From assembly GCA_937941765.1 (NCBI GenBank), contig CALDGQ010000003.1:1-61358 (forward strand): a DNA stretch of 61,358 bases. The letters run 5' to 3'. This DNA is from an uncultured Saprospiraceae bacterium (GTDB taxonomy: Bacteria > Bacteroidota > Bacteroidia > Chitinophagales > Saprospiraceae). Made by a program: the position numbers and the translations under genes. Shown piece by piece: positions 9,466-18,844 of the stretch; position 1 is the stretch's first letter, and each line of letters starts with the position of its first letter. The notes beneath the pieces are model-generated. The model saw only the letters and a program-made list of their open reading frames with translations. It made no database searches and was not told the DNA's origin.

Positions 9466-9621
9466 CAGCATAATTTCAAAGATATATTGTAAAAATTACA
9501 CCTATCATTTTGTGACATGCAAAATATTTGTTTTTAATTAGATTGTCTTTGTATTTAATTATTTTTTTAATTGTTTTGTATTTAATCGATTGACTTTCAG
9601 CTTATTATTTAAGTATAGGAA

Positions 9622-9655
9622 TTGACAAAATTTTATTTTTCATTCTGTAACTTCG
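9622..9655 (+). promoter_or_regulatory. Candidate promoter of the M43 peptidase gene
   Basis: A TTGAC at 9622-9626 and TAACTTCG at 9648-9655 resemble the Bacteroidota -33 TTG and -7 TAnnTTTG boxes, with a spacer near the upper end of the usual range. Transcription would begin about 75 bp before the ATG at 9738, leaving an A/T-rich leader. The rest of the 272-bp gap (9466-9737) is A/T-rich with nothing else recognisable. Confidence 0.35.
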
Positions 9656-9737
9656 GCACGTTAAAAAATGCCAGATCTATTTAAAGGCAATTTTTACATT
9701 GATTTCACCTTGATTATCTAACCAATTAACAAAATTT

Positions 9738-12176
9738 ATGAATCTAAGATTATCACTCTTGTTGTGTATGGCAATGCTATGCTCAACATTCGCTTTTGCT
9801 CAACAAAGAAATTGTGGTTCTATGGACTATCTCGAAGCTCAAATGCTTGAGGATACAAAAAGAGCTACTAAAATGGAGCAAATTGAATTGCAAACCAAAA
9901 ATTGGATAACAAACAACTCTCAGCAATTTAATGGAGCTATTGTTACCATTCCTGTTGTTGTTCATGTTGTTTACAACACTTCTGCTGAAAATATCAGCGC
10001 ATCTCAAATTAATTCTCAAATTGATGTTTTAAACGCTGACTTTAGAAGATTGAATTCAGATGCAAACGGCACTTGGTCTCAAGCAGCTGATACCGAAATT
10101 GAATTTTGTCTAGCTTCTGTTGATCCTAACGGAAATTCAACTAATGGTATTAATAGAGTCAGTACCAACGTTTCTGCTTTTGGAACAAATGATGAAGTAA
10201 AATCAACAAGTACAGGTGGAGCGAATGCTTGGCCTGCTTCTGATTACATGAACTTTTGGGTATGTGATATAAGTGGCGGAATTTTAGGTTACGCACAATT
10301 TCCAGGCGGTAACCCTGCTACAGATGGTATTGTTTGTGATTACCAATATTTTGGAACAAATGGAACAGCAACTGCTCCTTTTAACTTAGGAAGAACTGCA
10401 ACACACGAAGTTGGTCACTGGTTAAACCTTCGCCACATTTGGGGTGATGGAAATTGTAATGCGGATGATTTTGTTTCAGATACACCTACTTCTGATGCTG
10501 CCAATTATGGTTGTGCAAGTGGACACGTTTCTTGTAGCTCTACTGATATGGTTCAAAATTATATGGACTACTCTGATGATGCATGTATGAATTTATTTAC
10601 TGCCGGACAACGTGATAGAATGCAAGCACTTTTTGGTGCAGGTGGTTCAAAAGCAAGCTTATTAAATTCTAATGGTTGTGGTGGTGGAACGACTGCTTCT
10701 TGTACGGATGGTGTTCAAAATGGAAATGAAACAGGCGTTGATTGTGGTGGAAGTTGTGCACCATGTTCTACTGCTTGTAATGATAATGAAGTAATTATCT
10801 CCATTACTTTAGATAATTATCCTGAAGAAACAAGCTGGTCATTGAAAAATAGCAGTGGTGCAACAGTAGCTTCAGGTGGAACTTATGGAAGTCAACCAGA
10901 TGGTTCTACTGTTACGGAAACACTTTGTGTAGCTGATGGTTGTTATGACTTTGTAATTTCTGATGCCTATGGCGACGGTATCTGCTGTAGCTATGGAAAT
11001 GGTTCTTATAGTGTAACGAGTGGTGGTTCTTCTCAAGCAAGTGGTGGAAGCTTCGGTTCTTCTGAAACTACTAATTTCTGCTTAGGTGGAGGCGGTGGTC
11101 CAACTGCAACTTGTAATGATGGAATTCAAAATCAAGGCGAAACAGGTGTTGATTGTGGTGGTCCATGTACTGCGTGTGCATCCTGTAATGATGGTGTTCA
11201 AAATCAAGGCGAAACAGGTGTTGATTGTGGAGGACCATGTTCAGCTTGCCCTTCTTGTAATGATGGCGTTCAAAATCAAGGCGAAACTGGTATCGACTGT
11301 GGAGGTCCTTGTTCAGCATGTCCTTCTTGTAATGATGGCATCCAAAACCAAGGCGAAACAGGTGTTGATTGTGGTGGTCCTTGTGCTCCTTGTGGAGGCG
11401 GTGGAAGTACTGTTATAACAGATGGTTACTTTGAAACTGGATGGGACGGATGGACTGATGGTGGTAGTGACTGCTATAGATACAGCGGTTCTAGATCATT
11501 TGAAGGAAATCGTTCAATCAGAATCAGAGATAACTCTGGATCTGCATCTGCAATGACTTCAGGATCATTTAATGTGACCGGTTATTCTTCAATTGATATC
11601 GAATTCTATTTCTATGCTTATAGTATGGAAAATGGTGAAGACTTCTGGGTACGTTTCTACGATGGTTCTTCTTGGAATACAGTAGCTGCTTATGCAAGAG
11701 GTACTAATTTTAATAACAATACTTTTTACACTGCTACCGTAACCATTACGAATGGACAGTACAACTTCCCATCTAACGCTCAATTTAGATTCCAATGTGA
11801 TGCAAGTGCAAATGCGGATCACGTTTATATTGACCAAGTTACAATTACTGGTAACGGAAATGGTTCAAGAGTCAATGGTGAAACAGTTCAAACTATTGAA
11901 GAATTACATTCTTTATCTGAAAGTTACAGAGAAATGAATGGTGAAGAAACTGAATTAATAACGTATCCAAATCCAACAAGCGATGTTTTAAATGTTGTTG
12001 CGGATGAAGAAATTACTAGTATTAGAATTTATTCTTTGACTGGAAAATTAGTTCAAGAGGTTTCTGTTAACAATATAGAAGCAAGATTGAAAGTTGACAA
12101 CTTATCATCAGGTATGTATTTGATGCAAGTAGAGACAGAAGAGGAAATAATTAATCAGAAATTTATTAAGGATTAG
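9738..12176 (+). CDS. Secreted M43 (pappalysin-type) metalloprotease with Cys-rich repeats and T9SS domain
   Basis: This 812-aa protein has a signal peptide (cleavage after AFAQQ), a metzincin zinc site H223-E-V-G-H227-x5-H233, and the M43 downstream segment VQNYMDYSDDACMNLFTAGQ holding the Met-turn. A Cys-rich copy at about 322 precedes a beta domain with DAYGDGICCSYGNGSY, and four more CNDGxQNQGETGxDCGGPCxxC copies start near 459, 483, 507 and 531 at a 24-residue period. A beta-sandwich region follows (about 560-710), then a T9SS sorting domain from TYPNPTSDVLNVV to SSGMYLMQVE. It is predicted to be exported to the surface or released, acting on extracellular protein. Confidence 0.9.
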   Translation: MNLRLSLLLCMAMLCSTFAFAQQRNCGSMDYLEAQMLEDTKRATKMEQIELQTKNWITNNSQQFNGAIVTIPVVVHVVYNTSAENISASQINSQIDVLNADFRRLNSDANGTWSQAADTEIEFCLASVDPNGNSTNGINRVSTNVSAFGTNDEVKSTSTGGANAWPASDYMNFWVCDISGGILGYAQFPGGNPATDGIVCDYQYFGTNGTATAPFNLGRTATHEVGHWLNLRHIWGDGNCNADDFVSDTPTSDAANYGCASGHVSCSSTDMVQNYMDYSDDACMNLFTAGQRDRMQALFGAGGSKASLLNSNGCGGGTTASCTDGVQNGNETGVDCGGSCAPCSTACNDNEVIISITLDNYPEETSWSLKNSSGATVASGGTYGSQPDGSTVTETLCVADGCYDFVISDAYGDGICCSYGNGSYSVTSGGSSQASGGSFGSSETTNFCLGGGGGPTATCNDGIQNQGETGVDCGGPCTACASCNDGVQNQGETGVDCGGPCSACPSCNDGVQNQGETGIDCGGPCSACPSCNDGIQNQGETGVDCGGPCAPCGGGGSTVITDGYFETGWDGWTDGGSDCYRYSGSRSFEGNRSIRIRDNSGSASAMTSGSFNVTGYSSIDIEFYFYAYSMENGEDFWVRFYDGSSWNTVAAYARGTNFNNNTFYTATVTITNGQYNFPSNAQFRFQCDASANADHVYIDQVTITGNGNGSRVNGETVQTIEELHSLSESYREMNGEETELITYPNPTSDVLNVVADEEITSIRIYSLTGKLVQEVSVNNIEARLKVDNLSSGMYLMQVETEEEIINQKFIKD
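11112..11399 (+). repeat. Four 72-bp tandem repeats inside the M43 gene
   Basis: Four consecutive 72-bp units begin at 11112, 11184, 11256 and 11328 and encode the 24-residue Cys-rich motif. The units differ mainly at third codon positions and in a few spacer residues, so selection seems to hold the protein motif while the DNA drifts. A fifth, diverged copy lies at 10701. The close DNA similarity allows copy-number change by slippage without breaking the frame. Confidence 0.9.
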
Positions 12177-12200
12177 AGAGAGATTTAATAAATCTAAAAA

Positions 12201-12238
12201 CCTCGTCTTGACTTCATTGTTGAGACGGGGTTTTTTTT
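12201..12238 (+). terminator. Rho-independent terminator after the M43 gene
   Basis: CCTCGTCT (12201-12208) pairs with AGACGGGG (12223-12230), with a G-U wobble, around a 14-nt loop and is followed at once by eight T residues. It lies 24 bp after the M43 stop codon and before the convergent M16 gene. Confidence 0.85.
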
Positions 12239-12266
12239 ATGAACGTTGAACAGGCAGGATGTCTGT

Positions 12267-13508
12267 TTAACTTTTCGCATTGGTATAAACGACCTTAGAA
12301 CAATTAATTCGTTTTAAAATATCATTAGCCACCCGATTAAAATCTTCAACAGTCACCGCTTGATAATTTTTTACTTCTTCATTGATTCGATTGGCATCTC
12401 CTAGCATTTCATAATAAGCTAAATTAATCGCTTTATTCATCACACTCATTTCTCCAAAAACAGTAACCGTCTCTATCTTGTTTTTTAGTTTTTGTAATTC
12501 TTTAGCTGTGATGCCTTCCTTTTTTATTTGTTCTAATTCATTCCAAATTGCTTGTTCCGCATCTTCCAAACTTACTTCATCAGATGGTTGACCTTCAATA
12601 ATCAATAATCCAGGATCAACACATCCAGAAATGTATGCATCGATTTCATTGAAAACATTTTCTTCTTTAAATAATTTGCGATACAAACGAGAGGAACCAC
12701 CATTGCAAAGTAAGTCAGATAATAAATCAGAAGCATAATAGTCAGGATCCAATCTGCCAGGAGAATGAAATGCTAGATTTAATGAACGAGAAGGAACTTC
12801 ATTTTCATTGATCAATTCTCTGAATACATCTTGAGTTGGTTCAACAGGAATTACACGTTTATTGACAGCGCCTCTGGGAATTTCTCCAAACCATTTAACA
12901 ACCATTTTCATCACTTCATTTTCATCTACATTTCCAGCAACAACTAGAATCGCATTATTGGGGCAATAGTAATTTTGAAAAAATGTTTTTACTTCTTCTA
13001 AATTTGCTTCTTCAACATGCGCCGGTATTTTTCCAATCGTCGGCCATTGGTAAGGATGTTCCTTATATGCCAAACTACTGATTTGGTGCCATGAATCTCC
13101 ATAAGGTACATTCAAACAAGTTTCCTTGAATTCTTCAACAACGACCTTTTGTTGCACCTCTAACTTTTTCTGATTGATATTTAAATGCTCCATTCTATCT
13201 GCTTCTAGATAAAATATCGTCTCCAGATTTTCTACTGGAACAATGTTGTAGAAATTTGTGATGTCCGTATTTGTAAAGGCATTGTTTTCTCCGCCAGCAT
13301 TTTGAATGGGTTCATCATAGTCAGGTACATTAGGTGTTCCGCTAAACATCAAATGTTCAAACAAATGCGCAAACCCCGTTTTGTCAGGCGATTCATTTTT
13401 AGAACCTACATTATATAGTAGACTCACTGCTGCCATCGGCGTGCTCTCATCTTTGTGTATCAACACGCGTAACCCATTATCAAGCACTTGTCTGGAAAAT
13501 TTCACCAT
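12267..13508 (-). CDS. M16-family zinc peptidase
   Basis: The 413-aa protein is a single M16 unit (processing peptidase/insulinase type) with the inverted zinc motif H48-L-F-E-H52 in GFAHLFEHLMFSGTPN and a downstream Glu region EADRMEHLNI...VVVEEFKE. Conserved C-terminal features such as GGSSRLYRKLF are present. It lacks an obvious signal peptide, so a cytoplasmic location is likely unless export occurs by another route. Bacterial M16 enzymes often work as pairs with an inactive partner; none is adjacent. The start at ATG 13508 gives the usual FSRQVLDNGLRVLIH beginning; the upstream frame adds ten unconserved residues. Confidence 0.9.
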   Translation of the reverse strand: MVKFSRQVLDNGLRVLIHKDESTPMAAVSLLYNVGSKNESPDKTGFAHLFEHLMFSGTPNVPDYDEPIQNAGGENNAFTNTDITNFYNIVPVENLETIFYLEADRMEHLNINQKKLEVQQKVVVEEFKETCLNVPYGDSWHQISSLAYKEHPYQWPTIGKIPAHVEEANLEEVKTFFQNYYCPNNAILVVAGNVDENEVMKMVVKWFGEIPRGAVNKRVIPVEPTQDVFRELINENEVPSRSLNLAFHSPGRLDPDYYASDLLSDLLCNGGSSRLYRKLFKEENVFNEIDAYISGCVDPGLLIIEGQPSDEVSLEDAEQAIWNELEQIKKEGITAKELQKLKNKIETVTVFGEMSVMNKAINLAYYEMLGDANRINEEVKNYQAVTVEDFNRVANDILKRINCSKVVYTNAKS

Positions 13509-13939
13509 TTCTATTAAAATTTGAACACAAAAATACACGATTAAACAAAAGATCGCTACCTAATACACCAAAAAGAATCTTAGATGCATCTTACTAATAC
13601 AAATAGTAATCTAAAAGAGTGGTTATTTTAGAATGTTGCAATTTTTAACGAATATTTGTAACACAAACACGTCGTCGTCAAACTTTCCGAATAACTCCCT
13701 TTGAGGGCTAAAAAATTAAAATTTAAAGCTATTCACGCTTTATCAATAGGATTGGTATTTCGATTTGAAAAGTAAATTGCCCTCGAAGGGATATGTCTGA
13801 AGTTAAATCTCTTCGAGGGCTGCAAGAAACATAAATGAAATTGTATAACAATATGTATTTGTGATTTGTGAAAAATAGCAAAACGTTCAAAGAGAGCTAA
13901 AACAACAACAATATTTTTAAACCAATAAAAATACCTATT
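13509..13939. other. Intergenic region with a CCCTCGAAGGG-type hairpin
   Basis: This gap separates divergent genes (M16 left, TonB right). It contains a perfect 10-bp inverted repeat, GCCCTCGAAG at 13779-13788 and CTTCGAGGGC at 13811-13820, with partial extension, and a related fragment CCCTTTGAGGG near 13698. The rest is A/T-rich and should hold both promoters. I see no ORF of note and no recognisable RNA gene. Confidence 0.45.
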
Positions 13940-14719
13940 ATGAAAAGTTCAGAAATATCAGGATTAGAAAAATATAGAAGCCGCAACTTTTGTATTGGAT
14001 TGATTGCCTCATTGTCATTTGCATTGGGTGCTATTAATTATACAACTTTCGAAGATCCTAATTATGACGTTTATGAAGAGCCAGTAATTATAGACGATTC
14101 AGTTCCAATCATTAGAACAGCTCCTGAAAAAAAGAAAGTATTGCCGCCACCACCAAAAATGACTGTTGCCGATAAAATAGATATTGAAGAAGAGATAGAA
14201 TTCATTGAAGAAGAAAAACCAAAATTAGAAGAAACATTGTTAGATGAAAATATTGTAGAAAAAGAAGAAGTGGAATATGTTCCTAGACCAACTCCAAAAC
14301 CTCAACCAAAAGCAACACCACCGCCACCACTTCCTCCGGTTGAAGAAGATGAAGGGATTAAAGAATTTTGGACAGTTGTTGAAAATATGCCACGCTTTCC
14401 AGGATGTGAAGACAAAGAAATGTTGAAAAAAGACAAAGAATTTTGTGCGCAAAAATCAATGTTAGCATTCATTTATAAAAACATTAAGTATCCGAAAATT
14501 GCAAGAGAAAATGGGATTGAAGGAACCGTTGTTGTTCAATTTATTGTAGGAAAAGATGGAGAGATTTCAAAGTTAAAAGTTGTAAAAGAGATAGGTGGTG
14601 GATGTGGAGATGAAGCAGTTAGAGTTTTGAAAAAAATGCCTACTTGGATTCCTGGAAGTCAGCAAGGAAGAAAAGTCAAAGTGCAATACAATATCCCAGT
14701 AAAATATAGACTGAATTAA
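13940..14719 (+). CDS. TonB-family energy transducer
   Basis: This 259-aa protein has one N-terminal membrane segment (about residues 18-36, IGLIASLSFALGAINYTTF), a Pro/Glu/Lys-rich periplasmic spacer (KPQPKATPPPPLPPVEEDE) and a TonB C-terminal domain (about 165-259) with YPKIARENGIEGTVVVQFIV and the ending KVKVQYNIPVKYRLN. It would couple inner-membrane proton motive force to TonB-dependent receptors. ExbB and ExbD genes are not in the window, as is common for the multiple TonB paralogs of Bacteroidota. The extra segment PRFPGCED...KKDKEFCAQKSM is typical of this Bacteroidota subgroup. Confidence 0.88.
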   Translation: MKSSEISGLEKYRSRNFCIGLIASLSFALGAINYTTFEDPNYDVYEEPVIIDDSVPIIRTAPEKKKVLPPPPKMTVADKIDIEEEIEFIEEEKPKLEETLLDENIVEKEEVEYVPRPTPKPQPKATPPPPLPPVEEDEGIKEFWTVVENMPRFPGCEDKEMLKKDKEFCAQKSMLAFIYKNIKYPKIARENGIEGTVVVQFIVGKDGEISKLKVVKEIGGGCGDEAVRVLKKMPTWIPGSQQGRKVKVQYNIPVKYRLN

Positions 14720-14748
14720 AATTTTTACGGTAGTTTTTCGACGATAGA

Positions 14749-14796
14749 GAAAAGAGTCCGGCGCTGATGTGCGTTGGCTCTTTTCGTTTTTTTTTT
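14749..14796 (+). terminator. Rho-independent terminator after tonB
   Basis: GAAAAGAGTCC (14749-14759) pairs with GGCTCTTTTC (14776-14785), with one G-U or bulge near the loop, and is followed by a run of ten T residues. It ends the TonB transcript 30 bp after the stop codon. Confidence 0.85.
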
Positions 14797-14913
14797 GATT
14801 ACCACTAAGGCACTAAGAAAGTAAGGGGTATTAAGAGAAGTGGCAGAGGACTGGTTGCTATTGGTGTCTTGCAAAGTTGCTGATTAAAAGATAAAACCTA
14901 TTAATAATTACAT

Positions 14914-15831
14914 ATGAAATTTAAACCAACAATACTTACCCTAATTTTAATTGGGTTGCTATCAATTTGTCAAAAAAATTTATCAGCACAAAATCATTAT
15001 CAAAATCTAACATTCTTAGAATTTCTGAATCAAAAGGTAGAAAATGACACCAATTTTGTCCGTCAATTATACATGAATCTTAAATTTCCTTTGCAAGCAA
15101 GAATGTATGATATGGAAGGGATAGTTGAATTTAGAATTATTATCGATGATGAGAAAAACTGCGAAATATCTATGGTCGGTCTAGATTGGCCTTTTACAAA
15201 TGGTATTACTGAAATAAAAAAAGCAGTTAGTCAAACAAAAATAAATCGATCTCAACCTTTTGTTACAACACTATTTGTGAATTATGGATATGATGCTAAA
15301 GAAATACAAAAAGCTTCAAAAGATTTACATCTATGGCTTTATAAAAACAATACAATTTCGATAGTAGAATTTAAATTTCCAGATAAGTGGTTTATCAACG
15401 GTATATGGCAGTATGTTGCTGGTATATACAAATTCAATGATAAAGATGTTCAAAACAAACTAATTCTTAAGAATGACTCAACATTCGTATTGACAACTTT
15501 TGCAGTATCACCAGATCAAATAATTCCAAATGGTATGCTTAGTGAAATTAGAGGTAAGTACAGCGACCATGGCGACCTAATTAAATTATATCCTTCGAAA
15601 TCCAGATTGGCAGTTTCAACTTATAAGCGGAATTTAAAAGTTGTCAATAAACTGAGTTTTATAAGTGGTAATTTGACAAGAAAGAAAACAAGTTTAAGTC
15701 CAGAAGTAGTAGTTATGGGGGATTTTCAAAAGTATGAAAGTAAAGTAGAAATCGATCTAAAAAAGAAGGTTGATAATTGGGGTTTGGCTTTACAGAATGA
15801 AAAATATTTTTTTTACCGATGGGTGAGATAA
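14914..15831 (+). CDS. Secreted protein with a TonB-C-like domain, function unknown
   Basis: The 305-aa product starts with a signal peptide (MKFKPTILTLILIGLLSICQ, cleavage near LSAQ). Residues about 45-110 (NLKFPLQARMYDMEGIVEFRIIID) resemble the TonB C-terminal fold, but there is no membrane anchor or Pro-rich spacer. The remainder has a lipocalin-like beginning (WFINGIWQYVAGIYKF) and ends with a Lys-rich beta segment. Its position after tonB suggests a paralog fragment or partner; a terminator separates them, so it likely has its own promoter. The function is unknown. Confidence 0.65.
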   Translation: MKFKPTILTLILIGLLSICQKNLSAQNHYQNLTFLEFLNQKVENDTNFVRQLYMNLKFPLQARMYDMEGIVEFRIIIDDEKNCEISMVGLDWPFTNGITEIKKAVSQTKINRSQPFVTTLFVNYGYDAKEIQKASKDLHLWLYKNNTISIVEFKFPDKWFINGIWQYVAGIYKFNDKDVQNKLILKNDSTFVLTTFAVSPDQIIPNGMLSEIRGKYSDHGDLIKLYPSKSRLAVSTYKRNLKVVNKLSFISGNLTRKKTSLSPEVVVMGDFQKYESKVEIDLKKKVDNWGLALQNEKYFFYRWVR

Positions 15832-15933
15832 GTTTTTTTCGCTAGATGTTTAAGTTGCTTTTGGCGTCCCAGCAAAGAGGCAGAACAAGAGATAACTATC
15901 CCAGCGTTGAAAAAAAACCCTATCTTTATCCCA

Positions 15934-18075
15934 ATGAAAAGACCAGACTTCACCAAAATAAAATACACCCCAAATCCTAAAAAGGCGACCGCAAAAAAAG
16001 CCAAACCACTTTTCGAAACAGCCGAAAAAATAACCTTGCGTTCCAGCTATTCAAAAGCAGATTTAAAAAAAGCTGAACACTTAGGATTTGTCTCAGGAAT
16101 TCCACCATATCTTCGTGGACCGTACTCAACTATGTACTCGATCCGTCCATGGACCATCCGTCAATACGCAGGATTTTCAACAGCAAAAGAAAGTAATGCA
16201 TTCTATCGACGAAATTTAAAAGCAGGACAAAAAGGATTGTCAGTTGCATTTGATTTAGCGACTCATCGAGGATATGATTCTGATCATGAACGTGTAGAAG
16301 GTGATGTTGGAAAGGCAGGCGTTGCAATCGATACCGTTGAAGATATGAAAGTGTTGTTCAACAAAATTCCGTTGGATAAAATGTCTGTTTCTATGACCAT
16401 GAATGGAGCTGTAATTCCGATTATGGCATTTTATATTGTAGCTGCGGAAGAGCAAGGTGTGAAATCTGATCAACTAAAAGGGACCATCCAAAATGATATT
16501 CTCAAAGAGTTCATGGTGAGAAATACGTACATCTATCCACCAACTCCTTCCATGCAAATCATCGGCGATATTTTTGAATATACGGCGAAGTACATGCCGA
16601 AGTTCAATTCCATTTCCGTATCCGGGTATCATATGCACGAGGCAGGTGCAACGGCTGCGATTGAGCTAGCGTACACCTTAGCAGATGGATTGCAATATTT
16701 GAAAACAGGAATTAGCAAAGGGTTGAAGATTGATGAATTCGCACCACGTATTTCTTTCTTTTGGGGAATTGGGATGAATCATTTTATGGAAATTGCAAAG
16801 ATGAGAGCGGGTAGATTATTGTGGGCAAAATTAGTCAAACAATTCAACCCCAAAAATCCGAAGTCAATGGCATTGCGTACACATTGTCAAACAAGTGGTT
16901 GGAGTCTCACCGAACAAGATCCTTTTAATAATGTGGCACGAACTTGTGTCGAAGCATTGGCGGCAGTTTTTGGCGGAACACAATCTTTACATACCAACTC
17001 ATTGGATGAAGCGATTGCATTACCGACGGATTTCTCAGCAAAAATTGCGCGTGATACACAAAAGTATTTGCAAGAAGAAGCAACTGGAATTACAAAAGCA
17101 GTTGATCCTTGGGGCGGTTCCTATTATGTTGAATATTTGACAGATCAATTGGTGCAAAAAGCATGGGCCTTAATTGAAGAAGTTGAAAAATTAGGTGGCA
17201 TGGCAAAAGCAATTGAAAAAGGAATTCCAAAACAAAGAATCGAAGAAGCGGCAGCCAGAAAACAAGCAAGAATAGATTCTGGAAAAGATCAAATTGTTGG
17301 CGTCAATATATTTCAAACAGCAGATGAAAAGCAAATTGATACTTTGGATGTCGACAATGCTGCAGTTCGTAGAAATCAAATCAAGCGAATTAAAATAACA
17401 AAAGCTTCCCGAAACGATAAAGAAGTTGGGAAAACATTGTCGACTATAACAGGTATCGCTAAAAGTGGAAAAGGAAATTTATTGGCAGCAGCAGTGAAAG
17501 CAGCAAGAGCAAGAGCAACATTAGGTGAAATTTCTTTTGCAATGGAAAAAGAATTTGGTCGTTACAAAGCAAATACTCAAACAATTAGTGGTGTTTACTC
17601 AAGTGAAATAAAAATGGATTCAAAATTCAAAAAGACTTTAAAGCTTTCTGATAAATTCGCCAAACTAGAAGGTAGACGAGCTCGTATCATGGTTGCGAAA
17701 CTCGGACAAGATGGTCATGATCGTGGCGCAAAAGTGATTGCGACTAGTTTTGCAGATCTTGGTTTTGATGTAGATGTCGGACCTTTATTTCAAACACCGG
17801 AGGAAGCAGCATTGCAAGCAGCTGAAAATGATGTGCACGTATTAGGTATATCTTCGCTTGCCGCTGGGCACAAAACTTTGGTTCCAAAAGTTATCAAAGC
17901 ATTGAAAAAATTAGGTCGTGAAGATATTATGGTCGTTGTTGGTGGCGTTATCCCGAAAAAAGATTACGATTTTCTTTTTAGTAAAGGTGTTGTTGGAGTT
18001 TTTGGACCTGGGACGGTGATTGCGGAAGCGGCTGGGGAAATATTGGAGGTTTTGATTGAGGCTGGCTTGGCCTAG
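15934..18075 (+). CDS. Methylmalonyl-CoA mutase (adenosylcobalamin-dependent)
   Basis: This 713-aa protein catalyses the radical interconversion of methylmalonyl-CoA and succinyl-CoA. The TIM-barrel domain shows [20 protein letters not shown] (Tyr68 matching the mutase substrate Tyr), [12 protein letters not shown], whose Arg binds the substrate carboxylate, and [14 protein letters not shown]. The C-terminal B12 domain has [17 protein letters not shown] and VVGGVIP, the DxHxxG-SxL-GG pattern. The retained Tyr and Arg argue against isobutyryl-CoA mutase. The start at ATG 15934 is preferred to a TTG 27 bp upstream. Epimerase, carboxylase and chaperone genes are absent nearby. It links propionate metabolism to the TCA cycle. 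Confidence 0.93.
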   Translation: MKRPDFTKIKYTPNPKKATAKKAKPLFETAEKITLRSSYSKADLKKAEHLGFVSGIPPYLRGPYSTMYSIRPWTIRQYAGFSTAKESNAFYRRNLKAGQKGLSVAFDLATHRGYDSDHERVEGDVGKAGVAIDTVEDMKVLFNKIPLDKMSVSMTMNGAVIPIMAFYIVAAEEQGVKSDQLKGTIQNDILKEFMVRNTYIYPPTPSMQIIGDIFEYTAKYMPKFNSISVSGYHMHEAGATAAIELAYTLADGLQYLKTGISKGLKIDEFAPRISFFWGIGMNHFMEIAKMRAGRLLWAKLVKQFNPKNPKSMALRTHCQTSGWSLTEQDPFNNVARTCVEALAAVFGGTQSLHTNSLDEAIALPTDFSAKIARDTQKYLQEEATGITKAVDPWGGSYYVEYLTDQLVQKAWALIEEVEKLGGMAKAIEKGIPKQRIEEAAARKQARIDSGKDQIVGVNIFQTADEKQIDTLDVDNAAVRRNQIKRIKITKASRNDKEVGKTLSTITGIAKSGKGNLLAAAVKAARARATLGEISFAMEKEFGRYKANTQTISGVYSSEIKMDSKFKKTLKLSDKFAKLEGRRARIMVAKLGQDGHDRGAKVIATSFADLGFDVDVGPLFQTPEEAALQAAENDVHVLGISSLAAGHKTLVPKVIKALKKLGREDIMVVVGGVIPKKDYDFLFSKGVVGVFGPGTVIAEAAGEILEVLIEAGLA

Positions 18076-18076
18076 G

Positions 18077-18097
18077 GAGAAGGGATGCTCCCTTCTC
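18077..18097 (+). terminator. Hairpin just after the mutase gene
   Basis: GAGAAGGGA (18077-18085) and TCCCTTCTC (18089-18097) form a perfect 9-bp stem with a 3-nt loop directly after the stop codon. No T-run follows, so it may be an mRNA 3'-end stabiliser or part of a dispersed repeat (the words after it, TGGTTATGTCGTCC, recur near 22185) rather than a classical terminator. Confidence 0.5.
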
Positions 18098-18215
18098 TGG
18101 CTGGTTATGTCGTCCAGTTGGAACTTGTGGGGCTTGGACTCTTCGAATTTTTTCTAAATCTAATTTATGTTGGGCTTAAGTATAAATTTTTCTTAATAAT
18201 GTATAAAATACTTTG

Positions 18216-18240
18216 TTAAATGCAACATTGTTGCATTTAA
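18216..18240 (+). promoter_or_regulatory. 25-bp perfect palindrome, candidate Zur box, with promoter
   Basis: TTAAATGCAACA at 18216-18227 and its exact reverse complement TGTTGCATTTAA at 18229-18240 flank one central base. A perfect Bacteroidota -7 element, TAGTTTTG, follows at 18247-18254, so a bound protein would cover the promoter. The downstream operon encodes a Fur-family regulator, so self-regulation is likely. The size and symmetry fit a Fur/Zur dimer site; zinc rather than iron is inferred from the operon content. Confidence 0.75.
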
Positions 18241-18283
18241 ATTTGTTAGTTTTGCGTTATATTAATTCATCAAACTTGATATT

Positions 18284-18844
18284 ATGTTTAGGAAAAATTT
18301 AATTGCGCTATTAGTACTTGCAGCTGTGTTTACCTTCAACTCATGTGATAAGGATGATCCAGTAATCCCAAATGAAGAAGAATTAATTACCACAGTCAAT
18401 TATATGTTGGCTCCTTCAGGTGGTGGTGATGCAATCACTTTGAGCTTTTTGGATTTGGATGGAGACGGTGGTGAAACGCCAACAATTACAGGAGGTACAC
18501 TTGCTGCTAACGAAACTTACACAGGAACAATGGAGTTATTGAATGAGGCAGAATCTCCTTCAGAAGACATCACTGAGGAAATACAAGAAGAGGATGAAGA
18601 GCATCAATTCTTTTTTCAAACGGATATTGCTGGACTGTCAGTAGCTTACAATGATCAGGATGCAGATGGTAGACCAGTTGGACTTAGCACTACTTTGACA
18701 ACAACTTCTGCTGCTTCTGGTAACATTACAATTACACTTCGTCATGAACCTGTCAAAGATGCTGCTGGTGTGGCTGACGGTGATATCACCAATGCAGATG
18801 GAGAGACAGATATAGAAATTACGTTCCCTATTAATGTTCAATAA
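18284..18844 (+). CDS. Metal-operon lipoprotein ('type 1 periplasmic binding fold' annotation family)
   Basis: This 186-aa lipoprotein (lipobox region FTFNSCDKDD, predicted Cys21) belongs to a Bacteroidota family commonly annotated as type 1 periplasmic binding fold superfamily. Diagnostic segments are LDLDGDGGETP, LNEAESPSEDITEEI, the acidic-His stretch EEDEEHQFFF, and the ending DITNADGETDIEITFPI. It is the first gene behind the palindrome and overlaps the next gene by 11 bp, so it is translationally coupled to the TonB receptor. I infer a role in presenting a metal to the receptor; the acidic-His region could bind it. No biochemical role is established that I know of. Confidence 0.7.
   Translation: MFRKNLIALLVLAAVFTFNSCDKDDPVIPNEEELITTVNYMLAPSGGGDAITLSFLDLDGDGGETPTITGGTLAANETYTGTMELLNEAESPSEDITEEIQEEDEEHQFFFQTDIAGLSVAYNDQDADGRPVGLSTTLTTTSAASGNITITLRHEPVKDAAGVADGDITNADGETDIEITFPINVQ

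Noticed and set aside
11071..11418. Long reading frames in other frames and on the opposite strand over the Cys-rich repeats
   Set aside because: Their repeated composition simply mirrors the 72-bp repeats of the M43 gene; they show no signal, domain or start context of their own.
15934..18075. Isobutyryl-CoA mutase or another acyl-CoA mutase
   Set aside because: The substrate-binding Tyr (TMYSIRPWT) and Arg (MVRNTYI) typical of methylmalonyl-CoA mutase are kept, and the catalytic and B12 domains are in one chain.
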